Assembly (NCBI GenBank): GCA_902618175.1
Contig: CACMZN010000001.1
Location: forward strand, 1-64,000
Source of the DNA: an uncultured Verrucomicrobiota bacterium
GTDB lineage: Bacteria > Verrucomicrobiota > Verrucomicrobiia > Opitutales > Seribacteraceae
Length of the DNA: 64,000 nt
Reading direction: 5' to 3'
Numbering within the stretch: the stretch's first letter is position 1; each line of letters starts with the position of its first letter. The translations under genes and the position numbers were made by a program. Positions 29,274 to 38,651 of this stretch are shown here, in pieces. Under the pieces are notes generated by a model, which saw nothing but the letters and a program-made list of their open reading frames with translations, made no database searches and was not told the origin of the DNA.

Positions 29274-30428
29274 ATGAAAATTAACATCTTGTCCATTGAT
29301 ACATCCCGTACAAACAACTGTGAGTTTGTCATTGATAAACCAAAGGGTGTTCAAAATTACACTCTTTATATCTTAAAAACGCAAACATTATCCAAGACAA
29401 CTACAGGACTGGCAGATATGTCACCTGGTGATTGCTTATTGTTGGGTCCAGGGATTCCTCACTACTTTCGCGGCAAAAATGGGAATTGGACATATGATTC
29501 GATTTCATTCAAGGGTCCAGATGCAACTCGTCTTGTTACGCAATCGGGGATCGAACTGAATTCACAGATTCGCCCCCAACAAAGTTATTTCTTCGATTCC
29601 TTGCTTGAGAAGATTTCCGTTGAAATAAAGACAAAGGACTTATCTTGGGAAAAGATAGTAGCGTTAAGCTTACACGAACTACTTATAAAAATCAATAGGT
29701 TTGCAAGACAGGATTTTGTTCTCTCCATGCCAGATCATTCACAAAAACTTCGTGACTTAAGAACTGAGGTACACGAAAATTTTTCTAAACCTTGGACGAT
29801 TGGGCAAATGGCAGCGAAAATGGGATTGAGTTCAAGCAGATTCGCTTCCCTATATAAGCAGGAATTTAGTACAAGCCCTACGGAAGATCTCATCAAAACT
29901 CGAATTGATCAGGCTAGAAAGATGCTCTCGAAGACAAAGGTAAGCATAAAACAAGTTTCACTGGCATGTGGATTTGAAAGTGTCCATTATTTCCACAGGG
30001 CATTTAAAAGAAGAAACAACATAACTCCCAAACATTACCAGAATCAAAAACTTTCAATGAAGGGTTCAGTTCCTCAAGAAGAGCGGATCTTTACCCTAGA
30101 CCAACTCTCACTTGATTCTGACTTTTCAGGAACTATGCAAATCGTAGATGGTGAGTTTTTTCTAAACGGAAGTAATTCGGATTGGTCAGAGTTTTTAGGA
30201 TATACGACTGAAGATATGAAAAACATGCCTTTCATCGATTACGTATCTCCGAGTGACTTGACCTTTGCTCATGAAATGCTTGGTAATGTTTCTGAAGGCA
30301 TGAATATAATAAACATCTCAATCAACCTTTTGGACAAAAACAAGAACTCTCGAAACATCGTATTTTCGGTCATTACCACTCGTAATTCCTTATTTTGGTT
30401 CGCCAAAAAATCTCTCGTTGAAATATGA
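29274..30428 (+). CDS. AraC-family regulator with C-terminal PAS domain
   Basis: The 384-residue protein has an N-terminal cupin-like sensing region (about 1-140; GDCLLLGPGIPHYF). The double helix-turn-helix AraC domain lies at about 160-260, with WTIGQMAAKMGLSSSRFASL and the classical ISLACGFESVHYFHRAFKR-type segment written here as VSLACGFESVHYFHRAFKR. A PAS-like domain follows (about 275-384; WSEFLGYTTEDMKNMPFIDY; VSPSDL). PAS after, rather than before, the DNA-binding domain is unusual for AraC proteins. The ATG at 29274 is preferred over a TTG at 29259. Possible targets are the neighbouring ferredoxin or peptidase genes, but no site was found. Confidence 0.85.
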   Translation: MKINILSIDTSRTNNCEFVIDKPKGVQNYTLYILKTQTLSKTTTGLADMSPGDCLLLGPGIPHYFRGKNGNWTYDSISFKGPDATRLVTQSGIELNSQIRPQQSYFFDSLLEKISVEIKTKDLSWEKIVALSLHELLIKINRFARQDFVLSMPDHSQKLRDLRTEVHENFSKPWTIGQMAAKMGLSSSRFASLYKQEFSTSPTEDLIKTRIDQARKMLSKTKVSIKQVSLACGFESVHYFHRAFKRRNNITPKHYQNQKLSMKGSVPQEERIFTLDQLSLDSDFSGTMQIVDGEFFLNGSNSDWSEFLGYTTEDMKNMPFIDYVSPSDLTFAHEMLGNVSEGMNIINISINLLDKNKNSRNIVFSVITTRNSLFWFAKKSLVEI

Positions 30429-30471
30429 GGTTCCAAATCTAATTTAGAGTTTTATTTCACTACTTTATGAC

Positions 30472-33354
30472 ATGTGTCTTCGTGCAAGGTTATTGAAGAG
30501 GTTTTGCCTTAATTTTTATCTAGTAACGGTTTCTTTTTTTTATGTTTTTGCCGATGCAGTCAAAGATGATGCATTTTTGCATAATATAAGACAGCTTACT
30601 TTCGAGGGAGTCAGATCCGGTGAAGGCTATTTTTCAGCTGACGGGCAAAAAATGATATACCAGAGTGAAAGTGTTCCCAACAATCCATTTTATCAAATCC
30701 AACTTTTGGATTTCAAAACTGGTGACAACCGATTGCTTTCTACTGGAATCGGCAAGTCGACCTGTGCCTGGATTCATCCTTCAGGAAATAAATTTCTTTA
30801 TTCTTCCACCCATTTGGATTCAAATTCCAAAACTCTGCAAGACAAAGAGATACAAGCTCGTCTATCCGGTGAGAGCAGAAAGTATAATTGGGACTATGAT
30901 GAAAACTATGATATCTTTTCCTCTTCTATCTCATCTGTTGAATTGAAGCAACTCACTCACACACTTGGATATGATGCAGAGGCTTCCTTTTCTCCATCTG
31001 GAAAAAAAATCGTTTTTACATCCAATCGACATGCCTTCGACGTAACATTGAATGAACAAGAAAGGGAACTCTTGAAAAAAGATCCCTCCTTTTTCAATGA
31101 TTTATACCTGATGAATGAAGACGGTTCGAATGTTAAGAGAATAACCGACAGCAAAGGGTATGATGGAGGACCGTTTTTCAATTCGTCTGGAGAAAAAATC
31201 TGCTGGAGAAGATTCTCTTTGGATGGACATAAAGCAGAAATATATACCATGTCCTTAGCAAGTGGTGATGAAAAACAGATCACTCGCTTGGAGAAAATGT
31301 CCTGGGCTCCCTTTTTTCACCCAACAAGCAAATACATTATTTTCTCTACAAATCTCCACGGATTCAACAATTTCGAACTTTACATAGTTGACGCCGCTGG
31401 CAGCAAGACACCGGTCCGAGTTACTAATCGAGAAGGATTTGATGGTTTGCCCAGTTTTTCTCCTGATGGCAAGACACTTTCATGGACAAGTAATTCAACT
31501 AACGATGGCAAGTCTCAAATCTTTTTAGCGGATTGGAATCACAATTTTGCTCTTTCGGCTCTTGGGCTCAGTCAGGAGTCGAAAAAGCCTTACATCGGCA
31601 AACCTTCAATTAATGAGCAAGATACAAAATCCTATGTTGATCTTCTGTCTTCATCTCAATTTAACGGTCGTGCAACTGGAACAGATGGTTCTAGAAAAGC
31701 AGCAGAATTTGTTTCCAAGGAGTTTAAACGGTTAGGCATGAAGTCTTTTAATGACACCTCTTGGTTTCAAAAATTTCCTTTTTTTCACACTGCAACTTTA
31801 GACGACAAGAACTTTCTCAGAGATGAATTGCTAACAAAAGAAATCACTTTGCAAAAACAATGGACCCCGTCGTCGCTAAGTGAGTCGGGTGATTTTACAA
31901 TCAACGAAATCATTTTCGCAGGCTTCGGTATTCGTTCCAATTCTTCCAAAAAAAACAAAGAATATGATTCCTACGTTCATCTTGGAGTGAAAGAAAAATG
32001 GGTTATGGTTCTCGATGGGCTGCCTAATTCATGGAGTGAGGAAAAAAAACTTAATTATCGTTTCGAAAGTACCAGACAAAGAAAGGCCAGACTTGCCAGA
32101 GATCTTGGAGCAACAGGCATCATATTCGTCAACAATCCTCGAGATGAAGAGAAAACCTCTTTTTCAGCAACTCTCACTAACGATGGTATATCCATTAAAT
32201 CTTTTATCATAAGCAAGTCGATTGCTACTCATCTATTCAATTACAAAAAGAAAAAATTTAAGCAGTTTGTAGATGTTTTGAACTCTGGTGAACAAGTTTC
32301 CGGAATCACTTTGAAAGATCTAAATCTTAAAGGAAACATTTCAATTCTGAGAAAAGAGGGTCTGGGAATTAATACCTTAGGATGGCTGATGGCTGATGAA
32401 ACTCGGCACTCATCTCAGTATCTGGTGATTGGTGCCCACATCGATCATATCGGAAGAGGAAAATTCAGTTCACGAGCAATGAAAAAAGATAAAGGTAAAA
32501 TCCACCCAGGTGCTGATGATAATGCATCAGGAATTGCCGCCCTTATCGAGATTGCTCAGAAACTTGCTGATCTAAAAAAAAGAGGCCTTTTAAAAATCAA
32601 TCATGATATTTTGTTTGCAGCTTGGTCGGGTGAGGAAATCGGCTTGATAGGCTCAAGGCACTTCGTCAAGTCACAAAATCTTGCTTCCGCAGATTCACAG
32701 AAAAGGAAAATCATAGCATATCTGAACATGGATATGATCGGAAGAATGAAGCAAAAGCTTACCCTTCACGGCGTAGGTTCTTCAAGCAAATGGACGAAAT
32801 ACATTCAAAAAGCAAACATCCCAGTGGGACTCAATTTGAACTTGCAAATGGACAGTCACGTTCCTACTGATTCGACGTCCTTCATATCTAAAGGAATTCC
32901 AATACTAAGTGCGTTCACAGGACTGCATTCGGATTATCATTCTCCTGCCGACACGGCTGACAAAATTAATCACTTCGGCTTGGTTAAATGCGCTGATTTA
33001 TTCTCAAGATTACTCATAATCTTATGTCATGAGGAGGAAACTATGGACTTCCTAGAGCAAACTCCTCCCAAAAAGAGTGTTGGAAAACTTAGAAGTTACT
33101 TGGGAACGATACCAAATTATTCTCAAACTGATATCAAAGGAGTCTTATTGAGCGGTGTGACAAAAGGAGGACCTGCTGATAAGGCTGGTCTCAAAGAAGA
33201 TGATTTGATTTTCGAATTGAATGGGTTAACAGTAGAAAATATTTACGATTATACAGATGCAATCGGATCTCTGAAGCCAGGAAACGAAACAACAGTGCAA
33301 CTGCTTAGAGAGGGCTTAGAGGTAAAAATAAGTATTACACCAGAAGCCCGTTAA
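30472..33354 (+). CDS. TolB-like propeller/M28 aminopeptidase/PDZ fusion protein
   Basis: The 960-residue exported protein has a signal peptide and then TolB/PD40 propeller repeats (about 35-360; GYFSADGQKMIYQS, ASFSPSGKKIVFTSNR, PSFSPDGKTLSWTSN). A PA-type insert sits within the peptidase region (about 450-630). The M28 zinc site is complete: GAHIDH, PGADDNASG, WSGEEIGLIGS, NMDMIG and DYHSPADT. A PDZ domain closes the protein (about 880-960; GGPADKAGLKEDDLIFELNG). It is probably a periplasmic or secreted metallo-aminopeptidase whose propeller and PDZ select peptides. It converges on the RodZ-like gene 67 bp away. Confidence 0.88.
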   Translation: MCLRARLLKRFCLNFYLVTVSFFYVFADAVKDDAFLHNIRQLTFEGVRSGEGYFSADGQKMIYQSESVPNNPFYQIQLLDFKTGDNRLLSTGIGKSTCAWIHPSGNKFLYSSTHLDSNSKTLQDKEIQARLSGESRKYNWDYDENYDIFSSSISSVELKQLTHTLGYDAEASFSPSGKKIVFTSNRHAFDVTLNEQERELLKKDPSFFNDLYLMNEDGSNVKRITDSKGYDGGPFFNSSGEKICWRRFSLDGHKAEIYTMSLASGDEKQITRLEKMSWAPFFHPTSKYIIFSTNLHGFNNFELYIVDAAGSKTPVRVTNREGFDGLPSFSPDGKTLSWTSNSTNDGKSQIFLADWNHNFALSALGLSQESKKPYIGKPSINEQDTKSYVDLLSSSQFNGRATGTDGSRKAAEFVSKEFKRLGMKSFNDTSWFQKFPFFHTATLDDKNFLRDELLTKEITLQKQWTPSSLSESGDFTINEIIFAGFGIRSNSSKKNKEYDSYVHLGVKEKWVMVLDGLPNSWSEEKKLNYRFESTRQRKARLARDLGATGIIFVNNPRDEEKTSFSATLTNDGISIKSFIISKSIATHLFNYKKKKFKQFVDVLNSGEQVSGITLKDLNLKGNISILRKEGLGINTLGWLMADETRHSSQYLVIGAHIDHIGRGKFSSRAMKKDKGKIHPGADDNASGIAALIEIAQKLADLKKRGLLKINHDILFAAWSGEEIGLIGSRHFVKSQNLASADSQKRKIIAYLNMDMIGRMKQKLTLHGVGSSSKWTKYIQKANIPVGLNLNLQMDSHVPTDSTSFISKGIPILSAFTGLHSDYHSPADTADKINHFGLVKCADLFSRLLIILCHEEETMDFLEQTPPKKSVGKLRSYLGTIPNYSQTDIKGVLLSGVTKGGPADKAGLKEDDLIFELNGLTVENIYDYTDAIGSLKPGNETTVQLLREGLEVKISITPEAR

Positions 33355-33421
33355 TTGTTGAGTTACTTAAGAACTCCACCAAATCATTCCACTCCAACTT
33401 TTTACTTAATCCTGATCCGAT

Positions 33422-34216
33422 TTATTTCAGGTCAAAGATGAATGACCCCGCACCCTCTCCTCCAACTTTTTTTTCCAACCCTTCGTCCACGGCAAAACGA
33501 ATGTTTTCCACAGCAGATGAATAACACTGAAAAGATTTTGTAAATTTAATTTCTTCCACCCACTCAGTGGTTAAATTGTCATATTCATGGATATCTTTAG
33601 ATTCCATTTCCTTATCAGTCATCACGATCAATTTCTTAATTGGACCGACTGCTTTTATTCGAAGTAAATGAGAATCTGATTGAATTACACTTGAACCAAC
33701 TTTTTTTATTTCCTGAACCGTTTGCTCATCTAAGTCGTCGTTGGTTAGTGGAGAAATTTTCTCCTTTTCATTTGAAAAATCGATGAAAGTAAAAAAAACA
33801 ATTGTAATGATAAGCAAAGAGATGCCGGCAGTAACAAAAATTAAGGGCTTGCGAAGATTAAAATGATTTTCGGAACTGAAATTCCCCTTTGCTTTTGACT
33901 GACCGGACGATCTGATTTCCGAGGTTTCGGGTATTTCTCCAGCGGCTATCGAGCCAAGCGACTTCTTAGTATTTCGAAGTTTTGTTTTTCCGACTCCAAT
34001 CTCTAATTCTGCTATGATCGCCTCTTGATCGAGATCCAAGTAGGCAGCGTAGGTACGGACAAAACCACGCAGGTAGACTTCAGGAAGGTTCAAGTCAAAC
34101 TGATCCGATTCAAACGCACTGAGATAATCTCCTCTGATCTTTGTGCTTTCGGATGCTTCCCTAAGCGAAATACCTTTTCTTTTTCGAGCCTCTTCTAATT
34201 TCTGTCCAATCGCCAT
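33422..34216 (-). CDS. RodZ-like helix-turn-helix membrane protein
   Basis: The 264-residue protein has an N-terminal Xre/HTH_25 domain (MAIGQKLEEARKRKGISLREA; PEVYLRGFVRTYAAYL), a linker, one transmembrane helix (about 125-147) and a C-terminal DUF4115-like extracytoplasmic domain. This is the RodZ plan, a cell-shape factor that links MreB to the envelope. Length is somewhat short and the C-terminal domain diverged. It sits 60 bp downstream of ftsK in the same direction, so the two are possibly cotranscribed. Confidence 0.78.
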   Translation of the reverse strand: MAIGQKLEEARKRKGISLREASESTKIRGDYLSAFESDQFDLNLPEVYLRGFVRTYAAYLDLDQEAIIAELEIGVGKTKLRNTKKSLGSIAAGEIPETSEIRSSGQSKAKGNFSSENHFNLRKPLIFVTAGISLLIITIVFFTFIDFSNEKEKISPLTNDDLDEQTVQEIKKVGSSVIQSDSHLLRIKAVGPIKKLIVMTDKEMESKDIHEYDNLTTEWVEEIKFTKSFQCYSSAVENIRFAVDEGLEKKVGGEGAGSFIFDLK

Positions 34217-34276
34217 TTAGTTTTATTATTCATAACAAGTTACATATTTTGCAAGATGAGATTTCTGAATGATGAC

Positions 34277-36886
34277 TTAAAGATCCATCAAGATTTCCCT
34301 ACCCTGACCTGGTATGTCAGGTCCGACGAGACCCCTGTCTTCCAGGTCGTCCATGATACGCGCTGCTCGATTGTATCCAATACTGAGCTTTCTTTGGAGA
34401 TTTGAGGTAGATGCCCTTTTAGTAGATCTGATGATCTCTATTGCCTTACGAGCCATTGGATCCTCATCTGAATCACCCTCACTTTCCCCCAAGACATCAT
34501 CTTCTCCAGAAGATTCTATTTGCTCACGAACTTCTTCAATAATCTGAGGTGGTCCGTTCACTTTTAGATAATCCACAATACCGTTAATTTCTTCATCGCT
34601 TACAAATGCACCTTGAGCCCTTGAAAAACTTGAGCTGCCAGGGGGGATGAACAACATATCGCCTCTGCCAATCAAAGACTCAGCCCCCTTTCCATCGAGA
34701 ATTGTTTGACTATCCCGATATGAAGCGACTCGAAACGAAATTCTACTTGGCAAATTAGCCTTTATTACTCCGGTTATTACATTTACAGATGGCCTTTGAG
34801 TAGCAATGATCAAATGAATGCCAGCTGCTCTTGCGAGTTGAGCAAGACGGGCTATGCCCGTTTCAACGTCAGCTTGCGCCACCATCATCAAATCAGCTAG
34901 TTCATCTATGATGCAAACTATATATGGCAGTTTGTTTTCTGGAATTTCCAGAGCGGAATCATCTCTTGGCACTTGAACGGATGACAAGGCAGATCTTTCC
35001 TCTGCGGTCATCTGCTCGTCAAGGATACGAGCTTTTTCCTTTTCCTCTTTATCTTTTAATATTTTTGCATTGAAGCCAGCAATGTTTCTAACACCGACTT
35101 TTGAAAATATTTGATATCTCCGTTCCATCTCGACAAGCAGCCATTTCAAAGCCCCTGGAACTTTTTTAGGCTCTGTAACCACAGGTATCAGCATGTGGGG
35201 GAGATCATTATAGACTTTCATTTCGACAATCTTGGGATCCACCATGATAAATCTCAAATCCTCTGGACTGGAATGATAGCAAAGCGAGGCGATGATTGCA
35301 TTAATGCATACTGTCTTACCCGAGCCAGTAGAGCCTGCGACCAGTAGGTGAGGCATTTTAGTCAAATCTGCAACAAGAGGAAGCCCGCTTGCCTCCTTAC
35401 CCAATACAATAGGAATTTCAGAACCTGCATTCGCCCATGCTCGAGATTGTAAAATCTCTTTTAAGCAAACTGCAGCAGGCTTCTCGTTTGGAACCTCAAT
35501 TCCAACACAACCTTTACCGGGCACCGGGGCTAGAATCCTTACACTGTCCGCCTTTAGAGCCATGGCAAGATTCTTATCTAAATTTGCAATTTTTTCGACT
35601 CTGACACCCGGTGCCGGATGAACGTCATATCTAGTTATGACGGGACCTGTATGGACTTCTCCGAGTACGATTTCAATTTTGAATTCAGAAAGAGTTTCCT
35701 TCAACCTTCTTGCCTTGAGCATATGATCTTCATCCCCACTGGTTTCCTCTTCAGGTATGTCCATTAGGAGGTCAAGTGTAGGGAAATGATAATCCCCCTT
35801 TCTTTCAGGGAAAAGGTCTGATGCCTTCTCTGTCTTTGCAGCTCGAACGACTTTAAATCCGTCCATACTTGTGGTTGACGAATCATGCTGACTTCTTTCC
35901 GATTTCTCAGTTGATGAAGGATTCAAAAATTCATCTGAAAGATGCACCTGTTCATCTTTCGCTTCTTCCTCTTCATCTTGATTGGATTCGAGTACTTTGA
36001 CTGCAATCGTACTCGTTTTGTTTTTAGTATTTATGGCCGTTTTAATCTGGTTGCTTGTCTTAAGGTCTTTTGAAGACTCCTTGTCTTTTTGCAACGACAC
36101 ATCACCAAACAAAAGATCGTCTTCTGGCTCGGTGGTGGAAAAAGGAAGTTTCACTTTTTTAACCAGTCTCGAAAAACTGAAGAGGCTGGTTGAAGAATCT
36201 CTTTGGGCAGTGGATTCGAAACTTGAGAATTCCGGCTGATTTTTTATCAAAAACCTCTTTCTGACCAAGTTGAGTATTCTTAAAATCGAGGACTGCGAGA
36301 AATGGACGCAAATGCTCGAGATTAAAACAATCAACGTTAATGCACTCGTACCAAGTTCTCCCATCCAAACTCGAAGAAAACCTCCAAATTCCACGACACC
36401 TTGATGAGAAGATGAGAAGGGCAAACCCGAATAGAATAAGGCTCCTAGAGATCCCCCTGCCCCATGCTCGAGGAAATTGGGATCAAACAAAGTATCATTG
36501 CCAGTCTTGGCTAAAGTAAAATCTCTCAAATTTGCTAATATACAAAGGGAAACGATGCAAAGAATTGTGGCGCCCGATTTCCTAGCCTTATTTCCGAATG
36601 TGGATTTTGAAGCAAAAAGAAATGCAAGATTACCGAGAAGCCATGGTAACAACCAAGCTGAAATACCAAACAAACTGAAAAAGAACCTAGCCAAATATAA
36701 ACCCATCATGCCCAAGAGTGGGGGGTCTCCTGTGGCAGGCGATGAATGATAGTTTTCAGGGTCATAATCCAGCAATGAAACCAGCAAGAGCAGTCCGGAA
36801 ACAGAAAAGATGACTACTAGCCAAGGCTTGTTTGCAGGGGATACTGATTTTATTCCACTAGAACGATCTTTGGAAGAATTAGTCAT
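34277..36886 (-). CDS. ftsK: DNA translocase FtsK/SpoIIIE
   Basis: This 869-residue motor pumps chromosomal DNA through the division septum. The N-terminus has about four transmembrane segments (residues about 15-200), followed by a polar linker (210-375). The alpha/beta motor has Walker A VAGSTGSGKTVCIN, Walker B VCIIDELADLMM and the RAAGIHLIIATQRPSVNVITG signature. The C-terminal gamma winged helix that reads KOPS sites is present (IIRSTKRASTSNLQRKL; RAARIMDDLEDRGLVGP). The frame reaches a GTG at 36931, but the ATG at 36886 gives the expected N-terminus. Confidence 0.95.
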   Translation of the reverse strand: MTNSSKDRSSGIKSVSPANKPWLVVIFSVSGLLLLVSLLDYDPENYHSSPATGDPPLLGMMGLYLARFFFSLFGISAWLLPWLLGNLAFLFASKSTFGNKARKSGATILCIVSLCILANLRDFTLAKTGNDTLFDPNFLEHGAGGSLGALFYSGLPFSSSHQGVVEFGGFLRVWMGELGTSALTLIVLISSICVHFSQSSILRILNLVRKRFLIKNQPEFSSFESTAQRDSSTSLFSFSRLVKKVKLPFSTTEPEDDLLFGDVSLQKDKESSKDLKTSNQIKTAINTKNKTSTIAVKVLESNQDEEEEAKDEQVHLSDEFLNPSSTEKSERSQHDSSTTSMDGFKVVRAAKTEKASDLFPERKGDYHFPTLDLLMDIPEEETSGDEDHMLKARRLKETLSEFKIEIVLGEVHTGPVITRYDVHPAPGVRVEKIANLDKNLAMALKADSVRILAPVPGKGCVGIEVPNEKPAAVCLKEILQSRAWANAGSEIPIVLGKEASGLPLVADLTKMPHLLVAGSTGSGKTVCINAIIASLCYHSSPEDLRFIMVDPKIVEMKVYNDLPHMLIPVVTEPKKVPGALKWLLVEMERRYQIFSKVGVRNIAGFNAKILKDKEEKEKARILDEQMTAEERSALSSVQVPRDDSALEIPENKLPYIVCIIDELADLMMVAQADVETGIARLAQLARAAGIHLIIATQRPSVNVITGVIKANLPSRISFRVASYRDSQTILDGKGAESLIGRGDMLFIPPGSSSFSRAQGAFVSDEEINGIVDYLKVNGPPQIIEEVREQIESSGEDDVLGESEGDSDEDPMARKAIEIIRSTKRASTSNLQRKLSIGYNRAARIMDDLEDRGLVGPDIPGQGREILMDL

Positions 36887-36902
36887 CGCAACCAAGCATT
36901 TT

Positions 36903-36920
36903 TTATGCGTATAAGCATAA
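36903..36920. repeat. 6-bp inverted repeat between ftsK and manA
   Basis: TTATGC (36903-36908) and GCATAA (36915-36920) flank six bases in the 73-bp divergent gap between ftsK and manA. It may be an operator for one or both genes; the arms are short. Confidence 0.2.
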
Positions 36921-36959
36921 TCCAAAAACACACCACATTAAAGTATTAGAAAATATTTT

Positions 36960-37943
36960 ATGAAATTTTACAAGTTTGAACCTATTTACAAGGAGCGCGT
37001 CTGGGGAGGAAATCGGTTTCGCGATTTCCTTAAGCGAGATCTGCCTTCTAATCACAATATTGGCGAATCTTGGGATGTGGTGGATCGAAATTGCGAACAA
37101 TCAATAGTTTCTGAAGGGGATGAAAAAGGCATGACCCTCCGGGAGTTGCTGATGGAAAAGTCAGATTATGTGATAGGTCCTGGCTGGGAAGTCGAAAAAC
37201 CTTTTCCGCTCTTGGTGAAGTGGCTGGATTGTTCCAAGAGACTCAGTCTGCAAGTTCATCCACCTAAGAAAATTGCATCGTCTTTGAAAGGTGAACCCAA
37301 AACTGAAAATTGGTATGTGGCTTCATGCCAGCCTGATTCAGGGCTTTTTGTAGGACTGAAGAAAGGAGTAAACAGAGCGACTTTTGAGAAGGGTTTAAAT
37401 GAGAATTCTATCGAGAAATACTGCCATTGGATAAATTCTTCCGAGGGAGACTCCATTTTAGTCAATAGCGGCAGCATCCATGCAATCGATGCTGGAAATC
37501 TTATTTTGGAAATTCAACAAAATTCCGATACCACATACCGGGTTTTTGACTGGGGTAGAGTCGGCTTGGACGGGAAACCGCGGAAGCTTCATGTGAATGA
37601 ATCGCTCAAATGCATTGATTTCAACGATTATGAACCAAATGCATTGAGTACGAACTTTTCGGATGTAAAGCAACCATTAGTTGATTCAGATCTTTTTTGC
37701 ATTACGAAATACAACCTCAAACCAAATCAAACGCTCATATTGAAAAAAGAAAAAGAACAATGCTCCATAATCAGCGTGGTAAAAGGTGAGATCGATATCG
37801 GAGAAGAAAAATTGAAATTGGGACAAAATTGTCTGATTCCTTTTGAGGAAGCTTGCGAGATCAAATCCGATGTACATGCCAGCGTTTTGGTAACGGATAA
37901 TTTTCACTACCCAAAAAGTCCTTCATCCATCCTTTCGTGTTGA
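36960..37943 (+). CDS. manA: Mannose-6-phosphate isomerase, class I
   Basis: The 327-residue zinc cupin interconverts mannose-6-phosphate and fructose-6-phosphate, feeding GDP-mannose and glycan synthesis. Recognisable motifs are ERVWGG near the N-terminus, GESWDVVDR, PLLVKWLDCSKRLSLQVHP with the zinc-binding QVHP, a second zinc site NSGSIHAID, and EIQQNSDTTYRVFDWGR. The length fits the short bacterial type. It is 52 bp upstream of grpE and could share its transcript. The likely purpose is to supply the surface polysaccharide and heptose genes in this window. Confidence 0.9.
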   Translation: MKFYKFEPIYKERVWGGNRFRDFLKRDLPSNHNIGESWDVVDRNCEQSIVSEGDEKGMTLRELLMEKSDYVIGPGWEVEKPFPLLVKWLDCSKRLSLQVHPPKKIASSLKGEPKTENWYVASCQPDSGLFVGLKKGVNRATFEKGLNENSIEKYCHWINSSEGDSILVNSGSIHAIDAGNLILEIQQNSDTTYRVFDWGRVGLDGKPRKLHVNESLKCIDFNDYEPNALSTNFSDVKQPLVDSDLFCITKYNLKPNQTLILKKEKEQCSIISVVKGEIDIGEEKLKLGQNCLIPFEEACEIKSDVHASVLVTDNFHYPKSPSSILSC

Positions 37944-37995
37944 CCACGCTTTAGTGCCGAGGTTTTTTAAATGTTTGGCAATTTCCAGAACTCTT

Positions 37996-38610
37996 ATGGA
38001 TAAAGATATACAAATGGATGATAAAGAAGAAGTAGTCGACGATGACATGGATGACTCATTGTGCATTAATGCAGAAGAAGAAGATTCGAAGGGTTCTTCT
38101 GAACAAGATACCTCGAAAAAAGATAAGGAGGCATTAATAAAGGAAAAGTTGGAGGAAATGTACGGTAAACAGGAAAGTTTGCAGGCCAAATATCTTAGAT
38201 CTGTCGCTGACTTGGATAATCTTCGCAAGAGATCTATTCGTGATCGGGAAGACGCTGTTTCAAGAACCCGAACCCAAATCATAAGCGATTTGCTCCCTGT
38301 TATGGATTCTTTCCATCTGGGTTTACAGGAAGCCTCTAAAAACGGAGGGGAAGAATCCGTGGTCGCCGGATTTTCGATGGCAATTAAACAAATGGAAAGT
38401 GTTCTTGAAGATTACGGTCTACAAAACATTGACCCAAAAAATGAAGATTTTGATCCTAAGAGACATGAGGCTATTGGATACGAAGAGTGTCCTGATGTAA
38501 ATGATGGTTTGATTGTTAAAACCATACGTGTTGGCTATCAAATCAAGGAGCATCTTGTGCGACCAGCTTCCGTCATATTATCCAAGAATCAAAGTACGGA
38601 TGATTCTTGA
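37996..38610 (+). CDS. grpE: Nucleotide exchange factor GrpE
   Basis: The 204-residue co-chaperone releases ADP from DnaK. An acidic N-terminus precedes a long coiled coil (about 45-110; RSVADLDNLRKRSIRDRE) and the beta domain with GFSMAIKQMESVLEDYGLQ and the end VKTIRVGYQIKEHLVRPASV. The frame is open from a GTG at 37954, but the ATG at 37996 fits better; ATG 38014 is also possible. The dnaJ gene follows 41 bp downstream, and no dnaK is present in this window. Confidence 0.93.
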   Translation: MDKDIQMDDKEEVVDDDMDDSLCINAEEEDSKGSSEQDTSKKDKEALIKEKLEEMYGKQESLQAKYLRSVADLDNLRKRSIRDREDAVSRTRTQIISDLLPVMDSFHLGLQEASKNGGEESVVAGFSMAIKQMESVLEDYGLQNIDPKNEDFDPKRHEAIGYEECPDVNDGLIVKTIRVGYQIKEHLVRPASVILSKNQSTDDS

Positions 38611-38651
38611 TCCTTTTGCACTTCTAGCAAATTTCCGAAATTATTTTTACC

